The notes: generated by a model from the letters alone, not told the origin. DNA of 64,000 nucleotides from Rossellomorea sp. BNER (GCA_024213275.1 JANAVG010000003.1:351637-415636), one strand, 5' to 3'; counted from the first letter of the stretch, positions 36,577 to 45,472 are shown. A program made the numbers and translations.

Positions 36577-36988
36577 CTGTTATGTGAGTAAATTAAATAG
36601 AGTACATACTGTTTAGATTTAGGTCCGACTATGAAATAACTAGTCAAGTTTATCAATGGGCTATACAGTTAGTAAACTTAGAACCATAAATGTGTACTTT
36701 ATCTAGTTTAATCGTCCATACACTTCAATTAAATAAACATACTCTAAATGCGAGAAGGAAATTTTGGAGTTTTCGAGTAATAGTTTCGCAAAATGATGAG
36801 CTTTTATTGAAGAGAGAGACCTGTATCATCAAAGTCAGGCACTCTCGTACACAACATTTAACTAAGGCAAAATGATTTGTTGCTAAATGTTGTATTTAGC
36901 AGAGAGAACCAGGCACTTGTAGATCACCTTTTCATTAGAAAGCAAAAACCTTCTATGAAACAAAGTTTGGTTAGAGGAGGGGAGATTA

Positions 36989-37231
36989 ATGTCACGTGAC
37001 TATCATCGTATATTTAACGATCGAGTGGGTGATTGCGTAAGAATCCGTTGTCATGACGGAAAAGTATATCATGGGTATATTGATCATTGTGATCAAAGAA
37101 ATGTATATATGCGCCCATTATGTAATGACGACGGTCCAGATAGAGGAGTCTTTTTCTTTTTTGGAGCTGCCCTAATTACAATCGGGCTTGCTTCAATTGC
37201 TGCGTTTAGTTTTTCACCATTTTTTTGGTAA
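36989..37231 (+). CDS. Small protein with Sm/SH3-like N-terminus and one membrane helix
   Basis: The 80-residue protein has a short beta-rich N-terminal half (VGDCVRIRCHDGKVYHGYID and RNVYMRPL) resembling a small barrel, and one C-terminal helix (FFFFGAALITIGLASIAAFS). The family was not recognised. GAGGAGGGGAG lies 5 nt before the ATG. It is monocistronic, with a hairpin after it. Confidence 0.7.
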   Translation: MSRDYHRIFNDRVGDCVRIRCHDGKVYHGYIDHCDQRNVYMRPLCNDDGPDRGVFFFFGAALITIGLASIAAFSFSPFFW

Positions 37232-37259
37232 CAAGAGGGAAAGGGTATGAGCATTATAG

Positions 37260-37301
37260 TTGCCTAATCCCTTTTTATATCGAACAAAGGGGATTAGGCA
37301 A
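37260..37301. terminator. Hairpin between convergent genes
   Basis: TTGCCTAATCCC pairs with GGGATTAGGCAA over 12 bp. The T run is poor on either side, so it may act as an mRNA end structure. Confidence 0.6.
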
Positions 37302-37331
37302 ATTATCCTAAAAAAGGCGACTGTTTTCATT

Positions 37332-37886
37332 TCATGAATGGTCATGTTTGTATTCCTTTTTTAAAAGTGAATAAATATTTATATCTGAAAACGAACCATT
37401 TCGATAGATTGTTTCCCTAAGTGTTCCTTCCAATAGAAAATCATACTTCCTTAAGATATGGTTTACAGATTTATTTTGCGGAAGTACTTTTGCATAGATT
37501 CGATTTAACGAAAGTTTTTTAAATCCAAAAGAAAGTATGGTTTGAAGTATTTCCCTTCCAAATCCCTGTTTCCAATATGCTTTAGCTATTACCGCTCCAA
37601 TTTCACCTTGATAGGAAATGAGATCAAGGTTACGAAATCCAGACAAACCTATTAATTGATTCGTTTCTTTTAAAACAATCCCCCAGCTATAAAAGTTGGT
37701 TTTCTTCATGCGCTTTAAGTAATAATCCGCTTCTTCATAAGAAGTGACGGGATTACCCAAGTCATAGTTAACAACGTCTTGGTCTTGCAAAATCTTTTGT
37801 ATAGAATAAATATCTTTCTCATTGAGTGCCCGAAAAGTTAGCCTGTTTGAATGTAATGTAGGTGGGGATCCGGTGTCATTAGTCAT
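37332..37886 (-). CDS. GNAT acetyltransferase, RimJ/RimL type
   Basis: The 184-residue enzyme begins MTNDTGSPPTLHSNRLTFRA and has EIGAVIAKAYWKQGFGREIL (acetyl-CoA loop QGFGRE) and LNRIYAKVLPQNKSVNHILR. The ATG at 37886 follows AAAGGAG. The frame stays open about 360 nt further upstream but overlaps the DUF1540 gene on the other strand and is basic and hydrophobic without homology, so the longer form is rejected. Substrate unknown. Confidence 0.88.
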   Translation of the reverse strand: MTNDTGSPPTLHSNRLTFRALNEKDIYSIQKILQDQDVVNYDLGNPVTSYEEADYYLKRMKKTNFYSWGIVLKETNQLIGLSGFRNLDLISYQGEIGAVIAKAYWKQGFGREILQTILSFGFKKLSLNRIYAKVLPQNKSVNHILRKYDFLLEGTLRETIYRNGSFSDINIYSLLKKEYKHDHS

Positions 37887-38144
37887 TAATAACTCCTTTC
37901 CCAATCGTTTTATTTTATAATACCTATTCAAAAAGAACTTTTTTATGCATATTTTTACATATATAAAGGGGAAAGTAACACCCCTATTTTGTACGATTAG
38001 CTTCATAGAGGGGGGGAACCATGAGATCCTCCTGTTTTTTACATAATTACTTTTACAATGATTAATAATCACACTAATTTTTAAAATAAAAGTATCACAC
38101 GCCTCAAATTTGTTAATGATAATTAGAAGAGGAGGTGTGATACT

Positions 38145-38300
38145 ATGGCACAAGATGTTCTTTGTGAAGTGAATAATTGTAAGTATTGGGGCTCTGGAAA
38201 CAAATGCAAAGCAGATGCTATTTATGTAGTTAGTCATAAAGGCGATCAAGCATCCAATAGTGAAGAAACGGATTGTAAAACATTTGTTCCAGAAACTTAA
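38145..38300 (+). CDS. DUF1540 protein (51 residues, Cys motif)
   Basis: MAQDVLCEVNNCKYWGSGNK leads to CKADAIYVVS and ETDCKTFVPET. The four Cys (7, 12, 21, 44) in the order C-x4-C-x8-C-x22-C are the DUF1540 signature, probably binding a metal. GAGGAGGTGTGAT precedes the ATG. It is a common small protein of Clostridia and Bacilli with no proven role. Confidence 0.85.
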   Translation: MAQDVLCEVNNCKYWGSGNKCKADAIYVVSHKGDQASNSEETDCKTFVPET

Positions 38301-38307
38301 TTTCTTA

Positions 38308-38416
38308 GGGGCTGTCCCAGAAGGGGTCCGGAACCGCTATAATTGTCCGTATATAGAAGAGGTTTTCTTCTTAATGGAAGTTGTGGTTCTTAATACCTTT
38401 GTCTTGGGATAGCCCC
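38308..38416. repeat. Oriented palindromic intergenic repeat, copy D
   Basis: Outer arms are GGGGCTGTCCCAGAA and GTCTTGGGATAGCCCC. Inner motifs are GGGGTCCGGAACCGCTATAA (left) and GGAAGTTGTGGTTCTTAATA (right). It is opposite in orientation to copies A and C. It follows the DUF1540 stop by 8 nt and so can act as its terminator. Confidence 0.8.
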
Positions 38417-38647
38417 TTTACAAGTTATAGTATTGATAATAAATATCATTTTCATTCAGGTTTGCTATTTTTTTTTGAATTTATTCGGAAAAGGTTAAGG
38501 AAAATCATTCTATATAAAGTTGAATGAAACTCTTAACGATAATTAAATTCCTTTTTATTTAAAAAGAACTCATCTATCATGAACCCCTATGGTATGTCAT
38601 ATATTTATCAATATAGGTTGGATAATATAGGGGAGGATGTGTATGTT

Positions 38648-38884
38648 ATGAGATCAAAAGAAATACGTTTACGACGAATCCAACATCTTGCTCATGAAAT
38701 CATGGATGAGATGAATTTTAAGGAGGGCCATGAACAGTTTGAAACGTTAAGGCCAGTAATAGATAACCTATCTCGGGCAATCGGTGATCTAGCAGATCCT
38801 TTAGGTGAATATTCCCTTGACTATATAGAGGAAAAAGTGGGAAAGGCTCATTCCCAGCTATTTCAAAATAAAAAGAAGGTATAG
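38648..38884 (+). CDS. Small helical protein of unknown function
   Basis: The 78-residue protein (MRSKEIRLRRIQHLAHEIMD ... LDYIEEKVGKAHSQLFQNKK) is all-helical and charged. GGGGAGGATG lies 7 nt before ATG 38648; an upstream in-frame ATG at 38579 has no ribosome site. Unrecognised. Confidence 0.6.
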   Translation: MRSKEIRLRRIQHLAHEIMDEMNFKEGHEQFETLRPVIDNLSRAIGDLADPLGEYSLDYIEEKVGKAHSQLFQNKKKV

Positions 38885-39219
38885 GTATTAGTCAGTGATA
38901 CGTCCGATAAGTGAAAAATTTAAGCTATGTTTAATTAATTCTTGCCGACATAAATGTAAAAACCCCCTGATAGAATAACGAATTCCATTTAGATGTGCAA
39001 ACAATTTAAATCACAGTATCGCAGGGGTTCATCCTTTTATTTTTCTACGATATATCAACGTTTTTATCTTTTTATGTTTAATTTAATGTGGAGTTTGTGG
39101 AATTGTACTTAAACGAACGGAAAAGTATTTTAAGAAGAGAATTTTCAAGGTACACCAATCTTTTGTCTAATACATATGAATAAATGAGTTGAACTTTTTA
39201 TTGAGGAGGAAATTTTCAA
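38885..39219. other. Intergenic region with an imperfect hairpin
   Basis: AACCCC (38960) can pair with GGGGTT (39024), with TGATA/TATCGCA extension and a long loop, followed by a T-rich tract at 39033. It may be the terminator of the preceding gene. Nothing else is seen. Confidence 0.45.
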
Positions 39220-39468
39220 ATGCATGAAAGTTTTTATCACATCAACCAAACACAGATGTATAGACAAAGGATTACCAAGCAACAAGCTCAAGAAATTGCC
39301 CTTCAACATGTACCTGGGAAAATTCAACACGTAGATATGGATTTAGAAAATGGTGTTTTAGTTTATGAGGTCTTCATTTTAACTCCTGAAAATCAAATAT
39401 TCGAAGTGGAGATTCTTGCAAAATCAGGAAGAATCTTAAAAATAGAACAAGAAAATGATTTTGATTAA
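39220..39468 (+). CDS. PepSY domain protein without signal peptide
   Basis: The 82-residue protein consists of one PepSY unit: ITKQQAQEIALQHVPGKIQH, VYEVFILTPENQIFEVEILA and the closing SGRILKIEQEN. PepSY units usually inhibit proteases outside the membrane, but no export signal or membrane helix is present, so the site of action is unclear. GAGGAGGAAA precedes the ATG by 8 nt. Confidence 0.82.
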   Translation: MHESFYHINQTQMYRQRITKQQAQEIALQHVPGKIQHVDMDLENGVLVYEVFILTPENQIFEVEILAKSGRILKIEQENDFD

Positions 39469-39529
39469 TACCACATATTCTTGAACGAACGGTGTGCTTT
39501 AATGGAAAACACGAATGAATAATGCAAAA

Positions 39530-39648
39530 GGGGCTGTCCAAAAAGGGGTCCGGAACCACTATGATTGTCAATAAATAGAAGATGCCTTGAGAGTTTCTTC
39601 TATTTATTGAAGTTGTGGTTCCTGACACCTGGGTTTTTGGACAGCCCC
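39530..39648. repeat. Oriented palindromic intergenic repeat, copy E
   Basis: This is the best-preserved copy. Outer arms GGGGCTGTCCAAAAA and TTTTTGGACAGCCCC are perfect. Inside are GGGGTCCGGAACCACTATGA (left) and GAAGTTGTGGTTCCTGACAC (right), with AATAAATAGAAG/CTTCTATTTATT also pairing. It is followed by TTTTTT and lies between the convergent PepSY and siderophore-permease genes. Confidence 0.85.
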
Positions 39649-39787
39649 TTTTTTCGCTGCTAATGTAGTATGAAACCGTAGTTTATTTTCGAGTGATTTA
39701 AGTATGGTTAAATTGTGATTTTCTGTATCCTCATAACGGAACCCAATATCGAGAATTGGTTTTTTTACATTAGGATAGTCAATTTCT

Positions 39788-40795
39788 TTACTTTTTCAAT
39801 AATAAATACATAAAGTAGGGGCCACCAATTAAGGCAATCATAATACCTGCTGGAATCCCATCTGGTTCTACGATGTTTCGTCCAATGGTGTCTGCAAGTA
39901 ATAATAACCATCCACCCAGTAAAATGGCGACGGGGATAAATAATTGATTTCTCGGTCCAACTAAAGCTTTGGCAATATGTGGTGCCATGAGGCCGATGAA
40001 AGCAATTCCCCCAGTGACAGAAACGGCAGAAGCTGCTAATGCAACAGCCGTTAATAGTAAAACAATCCGTTCTTTTTCAATCGACACACCAACACCAATG
40101 GTAACAGGTTCGCTAAGTCCCAATAAATTCAATCGATTGGCTTTGAATAAAGTAAAGGGAATCAGTATAGCTAACCATGGAAGGATCGCCCAAATAAAAG
40201 GCCAATCAGTACCCCATATATTCCCTGCTAACCATTTTGCGATAAAATCTACCTTTGCACGTTCCGCGGATGAAATAAGAACAATCATCACCCCAGAAAG
40301 GGCCATCGAAAATCCAACACCGATTAATACTAATCTTACTGGTTGGAGACCTACATTTTTGTTATAGGAAAATACATAGATTAAGAACGCCGTTATTAAG
40401 GCACCAACAAAAGCGACAAGTGGAAGCATGTAAACAAATGATCCAGCATCTATAGGGAAAAACAAAAAGAATACGGCAATAGCCACTCCTGCTCCAGAAT
40501 TAATACCAATAATTCCAGGATCAGCTAAATCATTTCTTGTTATTCCTTGTAAGATAGAACCTGATAAGGCAAGGGCCATACCTGCTAATAGCGTAATAAA
40601 AATACGTGGTAAACGAATCGAGAATAACACAAATTCTTCTTTAAATGTCCCTTGACCGAGAAGGGTTGGAATCAGTCTGTCATATGAAACAGAGGAATAG
40701 CCCATCCCAGTCCCAATAATAATGGTAATCATAATAAGGGCGAATAAAACACATAGAATGATTCTTTGTTTTTTCAGTAATGTTGGTTGAATCAT
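39788..40795 (-). CDS. yfhA: FecCD-type siderophore permease, YfhA-like
   Basis: The 335-residue permease has about nine or ten membrane helices and the FecCD signature regions SIRLPRIFITLLAGMALALS, QGITRNDLADPGIIGINSGA and VTGGIAFIGLMAPHIAKALV. It forms the import channel with the adjacent permease for ferric hydroxamate or citrate-type siderophores. Its start overlaps the end of the yfiZ-like gene by 4 nt. The order binding protein, YfiZ-like, YfhA-like matches the B. subtilis yfiYZ-yfhA system, which takes up schizokinen/arthrobactin; the substrate here is inferred. Confidence 0.88.
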   Translation of the reverse strand: MIQPTLLKKQRIILCVLFALIMITIIIGTGMGYSSVSYDRLIPTLLGQGTFKEEFVLFSIRLPRIFITLLAGMALALSGSILQGITRNDLADPGIIGINSGAGVAIAVFFLFFPIDAGSFVYMLPLVAFVGALITAFLIYVFSYNKNVGLQPVRLVLIGVGFSMALSGVMIVLISSAERAKVDFIAKWLAGNIWGTDWPFIWAILPWLAILIPFTLFKANRLNLLGLSEPVTIGVGVSIEKERIVLLLTAVALAASAVSVTGGIAFIGLMAPHIAKALVGPRNQLFIPVAILLGGWLLLLADTIGRNIVEPDGIPAGIMIALIGGPYFMYLLLKK

Positions 40796-41805
40796 GAGAA
40801 CGCTTTACCTCCTTTATGGACAATCAACAGGAAGAAGGGTAAACCCATGATAGCAACTATTGCCGCTATAGGTGTTTCATACGGAGCATTGATCGTACGG
40901 CCAAGTGTATCGGCAGCAAGCATAAAAGCGGCTCCTAAAATCGCCGAAATAGGAATGATAAAACGGTAATCCGTTCCAACAATGGCACGAACGATATGTG
41001 GAACCATTAAGCCAATGAATGCCATATTTCCGACAAGTGCAACAGAAGCGCCGGCTAATAAAATAATGACTATAAACAGGACCGATTTGATATAGATGGT
41101 CTTTTGTCCTAATCCAACAGCAACTTCCTCACTTAAACTTAGAATCGTAAGTTGTCTCGAAAGGAGAAGAGAAATAAGGATTCCCACTGTTATAAACGGG
41201 ACAATTGCATAAAGTTGACTCCACGAAGTACCGATAATTCCACCTGCCGTCCACATCGATACGTCCTTTGAGATTTTAAAGTAGATTCCAATTCCTTCTG
41301 CGATCGCATAGAGAAACGCAGAAACAGCCGCCCCCGCTAGTACAATTCGAAGTGGGGAAAAGCCACCCTTTTTCATTGCACCGATACCAAAAACCATTAA
41401 GGCTCCAACAGCGGCACCAATAAAACAACCAATCATAATCCCAAAGTAATTGGCTGCAGGAAAAAAGGCAATCGTCACAGCAAGTGCTGCATTTGCACCG
41501 GCCGTTAAACCAAGTAAACCTGGATCAGCGAGAGGGTTTCTCGTTAATCCTTGCATAATCGCACCTGAAACTGCTAGGGCTGCCCCAACAAAAATCGCCG
41601 CCATTTCACGTGGAAAGCGAATTTCACGGATAATCGAAATTTTATCCGTCTTCACATCAGAGGTAAGGGCTAACCATACATCTTTAACAGTGGTGTCTGC
41701 TGCCCCAAAGACAATGGCAACAATAAACATACCGATAAATGCAAGGAGACACGCAATTAGTTTATATATAAAGGGGATAGAACGTTGATTTTCTTTAGTC
41801 ATCAC
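40792..41805 (-). CDS. yfiZ: FecCD-type siderophore permease, YfiZ-like
   Basis: The 337-residue permease shows REIRFPREMAAIFVGAALAV, QGLTRNPLADPGLLGLTAGA and LVGNMAFIGLMVPHIVRAIV with the EAA-like loop contacting the ATPase. It is the partner of the next permease. The gap before it (41806-41942) holds palindromic repeat F, so its expression relative to the binding protein may be reduced by partial termination. Confidence 0.88.
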   Translation of the reverse strand: MMTKENQRSIPFIYKLIACLLAFIGMFIVAIVFGAADTTVKDVWLALTSDVKTDKISIIREIRFPREMAAIFVGAALAVSGAIMQGLTRNPLADPGLLGLTAGANAALAVTIAFFPAANYFGIMIGCFIGAAVGALMVFGIGAMKKGGFSPLRIVLAGAAVSAFLYAIAEGIGIYFKISKDVSMWTAGGIIGTSWSQLYAIVPFITVGILISLLLSRQLTILSLSEEVAVGLGQKTIYIKSVLFIVIILLAGASVALVGNMAFIGLMVPHIVRAIVGTDYRFIIPISAILGAAFMLAADTLGRTINAPYETPIAAIVAIMGLPFFLLIVHKGGKAFS

Positions 41806-41842
41806 AGTTTCTCATCTTTTCTTTAATAGTAGTATAAAGGAA

Positions 41843-41933
41843 GAGGCTGTCCCAAAAGGTCCGCAACCAATATAGAGAGTATTCTTCTATATATAGTGGT
41901 TAGAGCTCCTGACTCCATGTTTGGGATAGCCTC
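41843..41933. repeat. Palindromic intergenic repeat, copy F, inside the siderophore operon
   Basis: Outer arms are GAGGCTGTCCCAAAA and TTTGGGATAGCCTC. Inner parts are shortened: GGTCCGCAACCAATATAGAG and TATAGTGGTTAGAGCTCCTG. It lies between the binding-protein stop and the first permease gene of the same operon, unlike the other copies. Confidence 0.78.
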
Positions 41934-41942
41934 ATTGTTATA

Positions 41943-42863
41943 TTAGTTACCTAGAAAAATATCAATAAAGTAATCTAGTTGAAAATCCAATGTAATGGGA
42001 TCATTAAAGTAGAATTCTTTCGCATCTACTTCAAATAGTTGATTGTTTTTTACGGCTGGGATGTTTTTAAACGTATCTGTTTCTTGGAATGAATTATCAG
42101 TATCCTGATTTTTACTAAAGATCACATAGTCACCTGCATACTCAGGAAGAACTTCTAAAGACAATGCGTAATAGCCATCTTTTAAGGCCATTTCTTTTAC
42201 TTTTTCAGGCATTTCTAATTTGAATTCCTGGTAAAGTATTTCAGTTCCACGGCCCCAGTTATCGCCGAAAACGTAAAGCTGCTTGTCAAAGTTTTCGATG
42301 ACAGAAACGGTTGTGTCTTCTCCAATTTTGGCGCGAATGTCTTCACCTGCTTTATTTGCACGCTTTTTAAAATCCTCTACCCAAGTTTTTGCTTCATCTT
42401 CTTTATTTAATAGTTTCCCAATTTCGATGTGTTGGGTGAGATAATCAACTTTTCCATATGTATAAGTTACAGTAGGAGCGATTTCACTTAATTTATCGTA
42501 GTTTTTAATATTGGATAAACCAATGATTAAATCAGGTTCTAATTCAATAATTTTTTCTAAGCTTTCATCTGTTACTTCTTCCACATCTTTTAATTCTTTC
42601 TCAAAACGTGGGTTCATTTTAGACCATGAGTCTACCCCGACAAGATTTACGTCTAAAGCCATTACGTTTCCTGCGAAAGAAGATAGGACTACAACACGCT
42701 GTGGGTCAGCAGGAACCTCGACTGGTCCATTTTCTGATTGGTATGTAATCGTGTCTTTCTTCTTTTCCTCAGTAGAGTTGCTCTTTTCTTCTGATGAGTC
42801 GTTGCTACAAGCGCTAATAACCAACACTAATAGCAGTAGGAATGGTATCAATAGTTTTTTCAT
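41943..42863 (-). CDS. yfiY: Siderophore-binding lipoprotein, YfiY-like
   Basis: The 306-residue lipoprotein has a lipobox LVISACSN (acylated Cys 19) and a low-complexity linker rich in Ser, Glu and Lys. The type III periplasmic-binding fold follows: GPVEVPADPQRVVVLSSFAG, IIELEPDLIIGLSN and the inter-lobe helix. It delivers a ferric siderophore to the YfiZ/YfhA-like permeases. AAAGGAGAA precedes the ATG, which lies inside the last 50 nt of the ATPase gene. Expected control by the Fur box at 43702. Confidence 0.88.
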   Translation of the reverse strand: MKKLLIPFLLLLVLVISACSNDSSEEKSNSTEEKKKDTITYQSENGPVEVPADPQRVVVLSSFAGNVMALDVNLVGVDSWSKMNPRFEKELKDVEEVTDESLEKIIELEPDLIIGLSNIKNYDKLSEIAPTVTYTYGKVDYLTQHIEIGKLLNKEDEAKTWVEDFKKRANKAGEDIRAKIGEDTTVSVIENFDKQLYVFGDNWGRGTEILYQEFKLEMPEKVKEMALKDGYYALSLEVLPEYAGDYVIFSKNQDTDNSFQETDTFKNIPAVKNNQLFEVDAKEFYFNDPITLDFQLDYFIDIFLGN

Positions 42864-43659
42864 TTTTATGTTCTCCTTTTAATAAGTTGTACGTGATACA
42901 CATTGGTTTATTTGTTCGAGGATCACGTCCAATTTCTGCGTCAATATGAAATACTTTTTTAAGGACGTTATGATTGATAACCTCTTCACAGTTTCCAGCT
43001 TTTATGATTTCTCCATCTCTTAAAGCAATGATATAATCTGCAAAACGTGCCGCTTGGTTTAAATCATGAAGGACCATAACAATCGTGCGTCCCTGTTCAA
43101 CATTTAATTTCTGTAAAAGTTCTAAAACCTCTAGTTGATGGGCCATATCTAAGTAGGTAGTCGGTTCATCAAGAAAAATGATATCTGTTTCCTGTGCAAG
43201 TGCCATGGCGATCCATACACGTTGGCGTTGGCCACCGGATAATGAATCTACAAGACGATATTTATATTCTTGAGTCCCAGTTACTTCAAGTGCCCAATGA
43301 ATAACTTCATAATCCTTTTTTGTTAAACGTCCGAAACCATTTTGGTGGGGGAATCGCCCGTAGGATACAAGTTCACCGACGGTCAGTCCACTTGCACTTT
43401 CCGGTGTTTGTGGAAGAATTGCCATTTTTTTAGCGATTACCTTTGTGTTTTCTTTCGAAATATTTTCGCCGTCTAAAAAGACTGATCCAGATTGCTGCGA
43501 AATAATGCGAGTAATCGCTTTTAATAGTGTGGATTTCCCGCAACCGTTGGAACCGATTATCGTTGTAATTTTTCTATCAGGGATTTTAACACTAAGATCC
43601 TTTACAATTAAGCGTTCACCGTAACCAATATTTAATTCATCTGTATATAGGCGAACCAT
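42814..43659 (-). CDS. Siderophore ABC transporter ATP-binding protein, FhuC/YusV-like
   Basis: The 281-residue ATPase has Walker A IGSNGCGKST (about 35-44), Q-loop ILPQTPES, signature SLSGGQRQRVWIA and Walker B IIFLDEPTTYLDM. It is of the FhuC/FecE kind and powers the siderophore importer. It is the first gene of a minus-strand operon and its last 17 codons run into the lipoprotein gene, a long overlap; typical FhuC proteins would end near ITYNLLKGE, so the tail may be a recent extension. Confidence 0.9.
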   Translation of the reverse strand: MVRLYTDELNIGYGERLIVKDLSVKIPDRKITTIIGSNGCGKSTLLKAITRIISQQSGSVFLDGENISKENTKVIAKKMAILPQTPESASGLTVGELVSYGRFPHQNGFGRLTKKDYEVIHWALEVTGTQEYKYRLVDSLSGGQRQRVWIAMALAQETDIIFLDEPTTYLDMAHQLEVLELLQKLNVEQGRTIVMVLHDLNQAARFADYIIALRDGEIIKAGNCEEVINHNVLKKVFHIDAEIGRDPRTNKPMCITYNLLKGEHKNEKTIDTIPTAISVGY

Positions 43660-43701
43660 TATATTACCTCCATTTGCTGAAATAATAATCTTTCAATCTA
43701 C

Positions 43702-43716
43702 TGATAATGATTATCA
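43702..43716. promoter_or_regulatory. Fur box of the siderophore operon
   Basis: TGATAATGATTATCA is a perfect 7-1-7 Fur site. It lies about 45 nt before the start of the ATPase gene and should repress the operon when iron is plentiful. Confidence 0.88.
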
Positions 43717-43804
43717 ATATCGAATAATTAAATATTATAATTCTTTTTTATCATTGTCAATAGCCATTTCAGTTGTCATAGTGATGAAAACGTTGTATAT
43801 TTAA

Positions 43805-43823
43805 TTGAGAATGATAATCAATT
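43805..43823. promoter_or_regulatory. Second Fur box, on the ycgT-like side
   Basis: TTGAGAATGATAATCAATT matches the 19-bp Fur consensus with few changes. It lies 150 nt before the ATG of the reductase pseudogene, giving a long leader with no recognised structure. YcgT is in the Fur regulon of B. subtilis, so both divergent units appear iron-regulated. Confidence 0.75.
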
Positions 43824-43972
43824 ATTTTTAAAAAGCTAAGAAAGCATACAATTTGAAGTGTATATGGATAGAAAGGTTTATCAGTGTCCAGCGCATGCAG
43901 TCAGATCCCCGAGATATTAGCATGAGCTGTTCAAGGCTCTTAAGCTTTTCTTGCTATGAAGGAGTGAACGAA

Positions 43973-45022
43973 ATGGAACAGCCGGAATTATTTGATGTAA
44001 CGGTGATTGGTGGAGGACCAGCAGGGCTTTACTCCGCTTTTTACAGTGGACTTAGAGAAATGAAAACAAAGATTATTGAATTTCAACCACAGCTAGGTGG
44101 AAAAATACATGTCTATCCCGAGAAAATGATTTGGGACATTGGTGGGCTAACGCCGATTCCAGGAGCACAATTAATTGAACAGCTTGTAGAACAAGGATTA
44201 ACATTTAATCCAGAAGTAGTGCTAAATGAAAAAGTAGAGACGATTACACGAAATGAAGAAGGCGTTTTTGTTTTACAAACGGCTTCTGGTCAAAAGCATT
44301 TTTCTAAAACGGTTATTGTCGCCGTGGGTAGCGGGATATTGAACCCTCAGAAGCTCGACATCGAAGGGGCAGAGAGATTCGAAGTGTCAAATTTAAATTA
44401 CACTGTGAAGTCTTTAAAACGTTTCAAAGATAAAACAGTCATCATCTCTGGCGGCGGCAATACGGCAATCGATTGGGCAAATGAATTAGAACCTATCGCC
44501 AAAAAAGTTTATGTAACCTATAGAAAAGAGTCTTTAACAGGGCATTAAGCCCAAGTAACGCAGCTAGTGAATAGTTCGGCTACATGTTTCTTACATACGT
44601 CGATTACAAAGTTAATCGCATGTGAGAACCATGAAGTGATAGAACGTGTGGAATTAACGAATCATGAAACGGGAGAGATTACATATTTACCTGTTGATGA
44701 AGTAATGATCAACCATGGCTTTGAACAGGATGCAACATTACTTAATAACAGTGATTTGCCTATTGAAATGGCCGACAATTATTATATTTCCGGGAAAGTG
44801 AATAGTGAATCTTCTATAGATGGACTTTATGCTGCTGGAGACATTCTTAAGCATGATGGAAAATTGAATCTTATTGCTGGTGCTTTCCAAGATGCAGCAA
44901 ACGCTGTAAACAAGGCAAAACAATTTATTCAACCTGATGCAAATAAAATCGCAATGGTTTCTTCACATAATGAAGTTTTTAAAGAGCGTAATCGAGATTT
45001 AGTTAAAAAAATGGTGAAATGA
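43973..45022 (+). pseudogene. ycgT: Ferredoxin/flavodoxin-NADP reductase, YcgT-like, interrupted by a stop codon
   Basis: The frame begins [20 protein letters not shown] (FAD-binding GGGPAG) and includes the NADPH motif [24 protein letters not shown] at 44546-44548 interrupts it after RKESLTGH, and the same frame continues AQVTQLVNSSATCF to the FAD-closing ISGKVNSESSIDGLYAAGDI and ends at 45022. Relatives have Glu (GHEAQV) there, so GAA to TAA explains the break. Everything else is intact (350 codons). Its Fur-box promoter fits a role in reducing iron released from siderophores. Confidence 0.87.
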
Positions 45023-45472
45023 TCGATAGCCATTTAGTAAAGGAAAAATTCGGGTCTTAGCAGAATAAGACAATCTTGACTAAGAACTTAATTGTTAAAA
45101 ATATTTCATCATTATGGAGCTGCAAAACGTGGCTCTTTTTTATTTGGCTGTTTTCGAAAACTTTGTTGCTATTTTAAAAAAAAGAGTGTTTGATTGCAGC
45201 GAAAGGTTGCTCGCTTTCCGCGGTGCTCTGAACCTTTGGGGTCTTACCTGTCCCGCTGCTTCGCACTTTCTGCTTCAATCAACTTCTTTATATATGGTAT
45301 ACTTTCGCAAAATCTATTTATAAAATAACAATCTTATAGAAAGTACCTTTATTTTTAATCATCATGGCAGCTTTGATCAAAAAATATGGGAATATTAAAC
45401 CATTAATTAACAAAAATTATGCTAAAATGATTATAGCAATAAAGTAGATTTTGGCTCAGAGGAGGGTAAGGC
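45023..45472. other. Intergenic region before the GNAT-aminotransferase gene
   Basis: No gene is supported. It contains the GC-rich hairpin element at 45190-45283 and, just before the next gene, an AT-rich tract with GAGGAGG as ribosome site at 45460. Confidence 0.5.
45190..45283. repeat. Bacillus-type GC-rich hairpin repeat, short form
   Basis: Ends TTGATTGCAGCGAAAG and CTTTCTGCTTCAATCAA are inverted repeats. Between them lie CGCTTTCCGCGG and GGGGTCTTACCTGTCCCGCT. This matches, in shortened form, a widespread Bacillus intergenic element whose long versions I recall as holding GGAAAGCGAG and GGGACAGGTGAGACCCC. It is much richer in GC than the flanks. Confidence 0.65.

Noticed and set aside
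36690..36875. 61-codon open frame after the MFS gene
   Set aside because: No ribosome site or family, poor codon texture; treated as intergenic.
37887..38249. Long N-terminal extension of the RimJ-type GNAT gene on the minus strand
   Set aside because: It overlaps the DUF1540 gene on the other strand, has no homology and no ribosome site, while ATG 37886 has AAAGGAG.
39530..39648. Small RNA gene reading of repeat E
   Set aside because: The structure is explained as a palindromic repeat and terminator; no promoter is visible in it.
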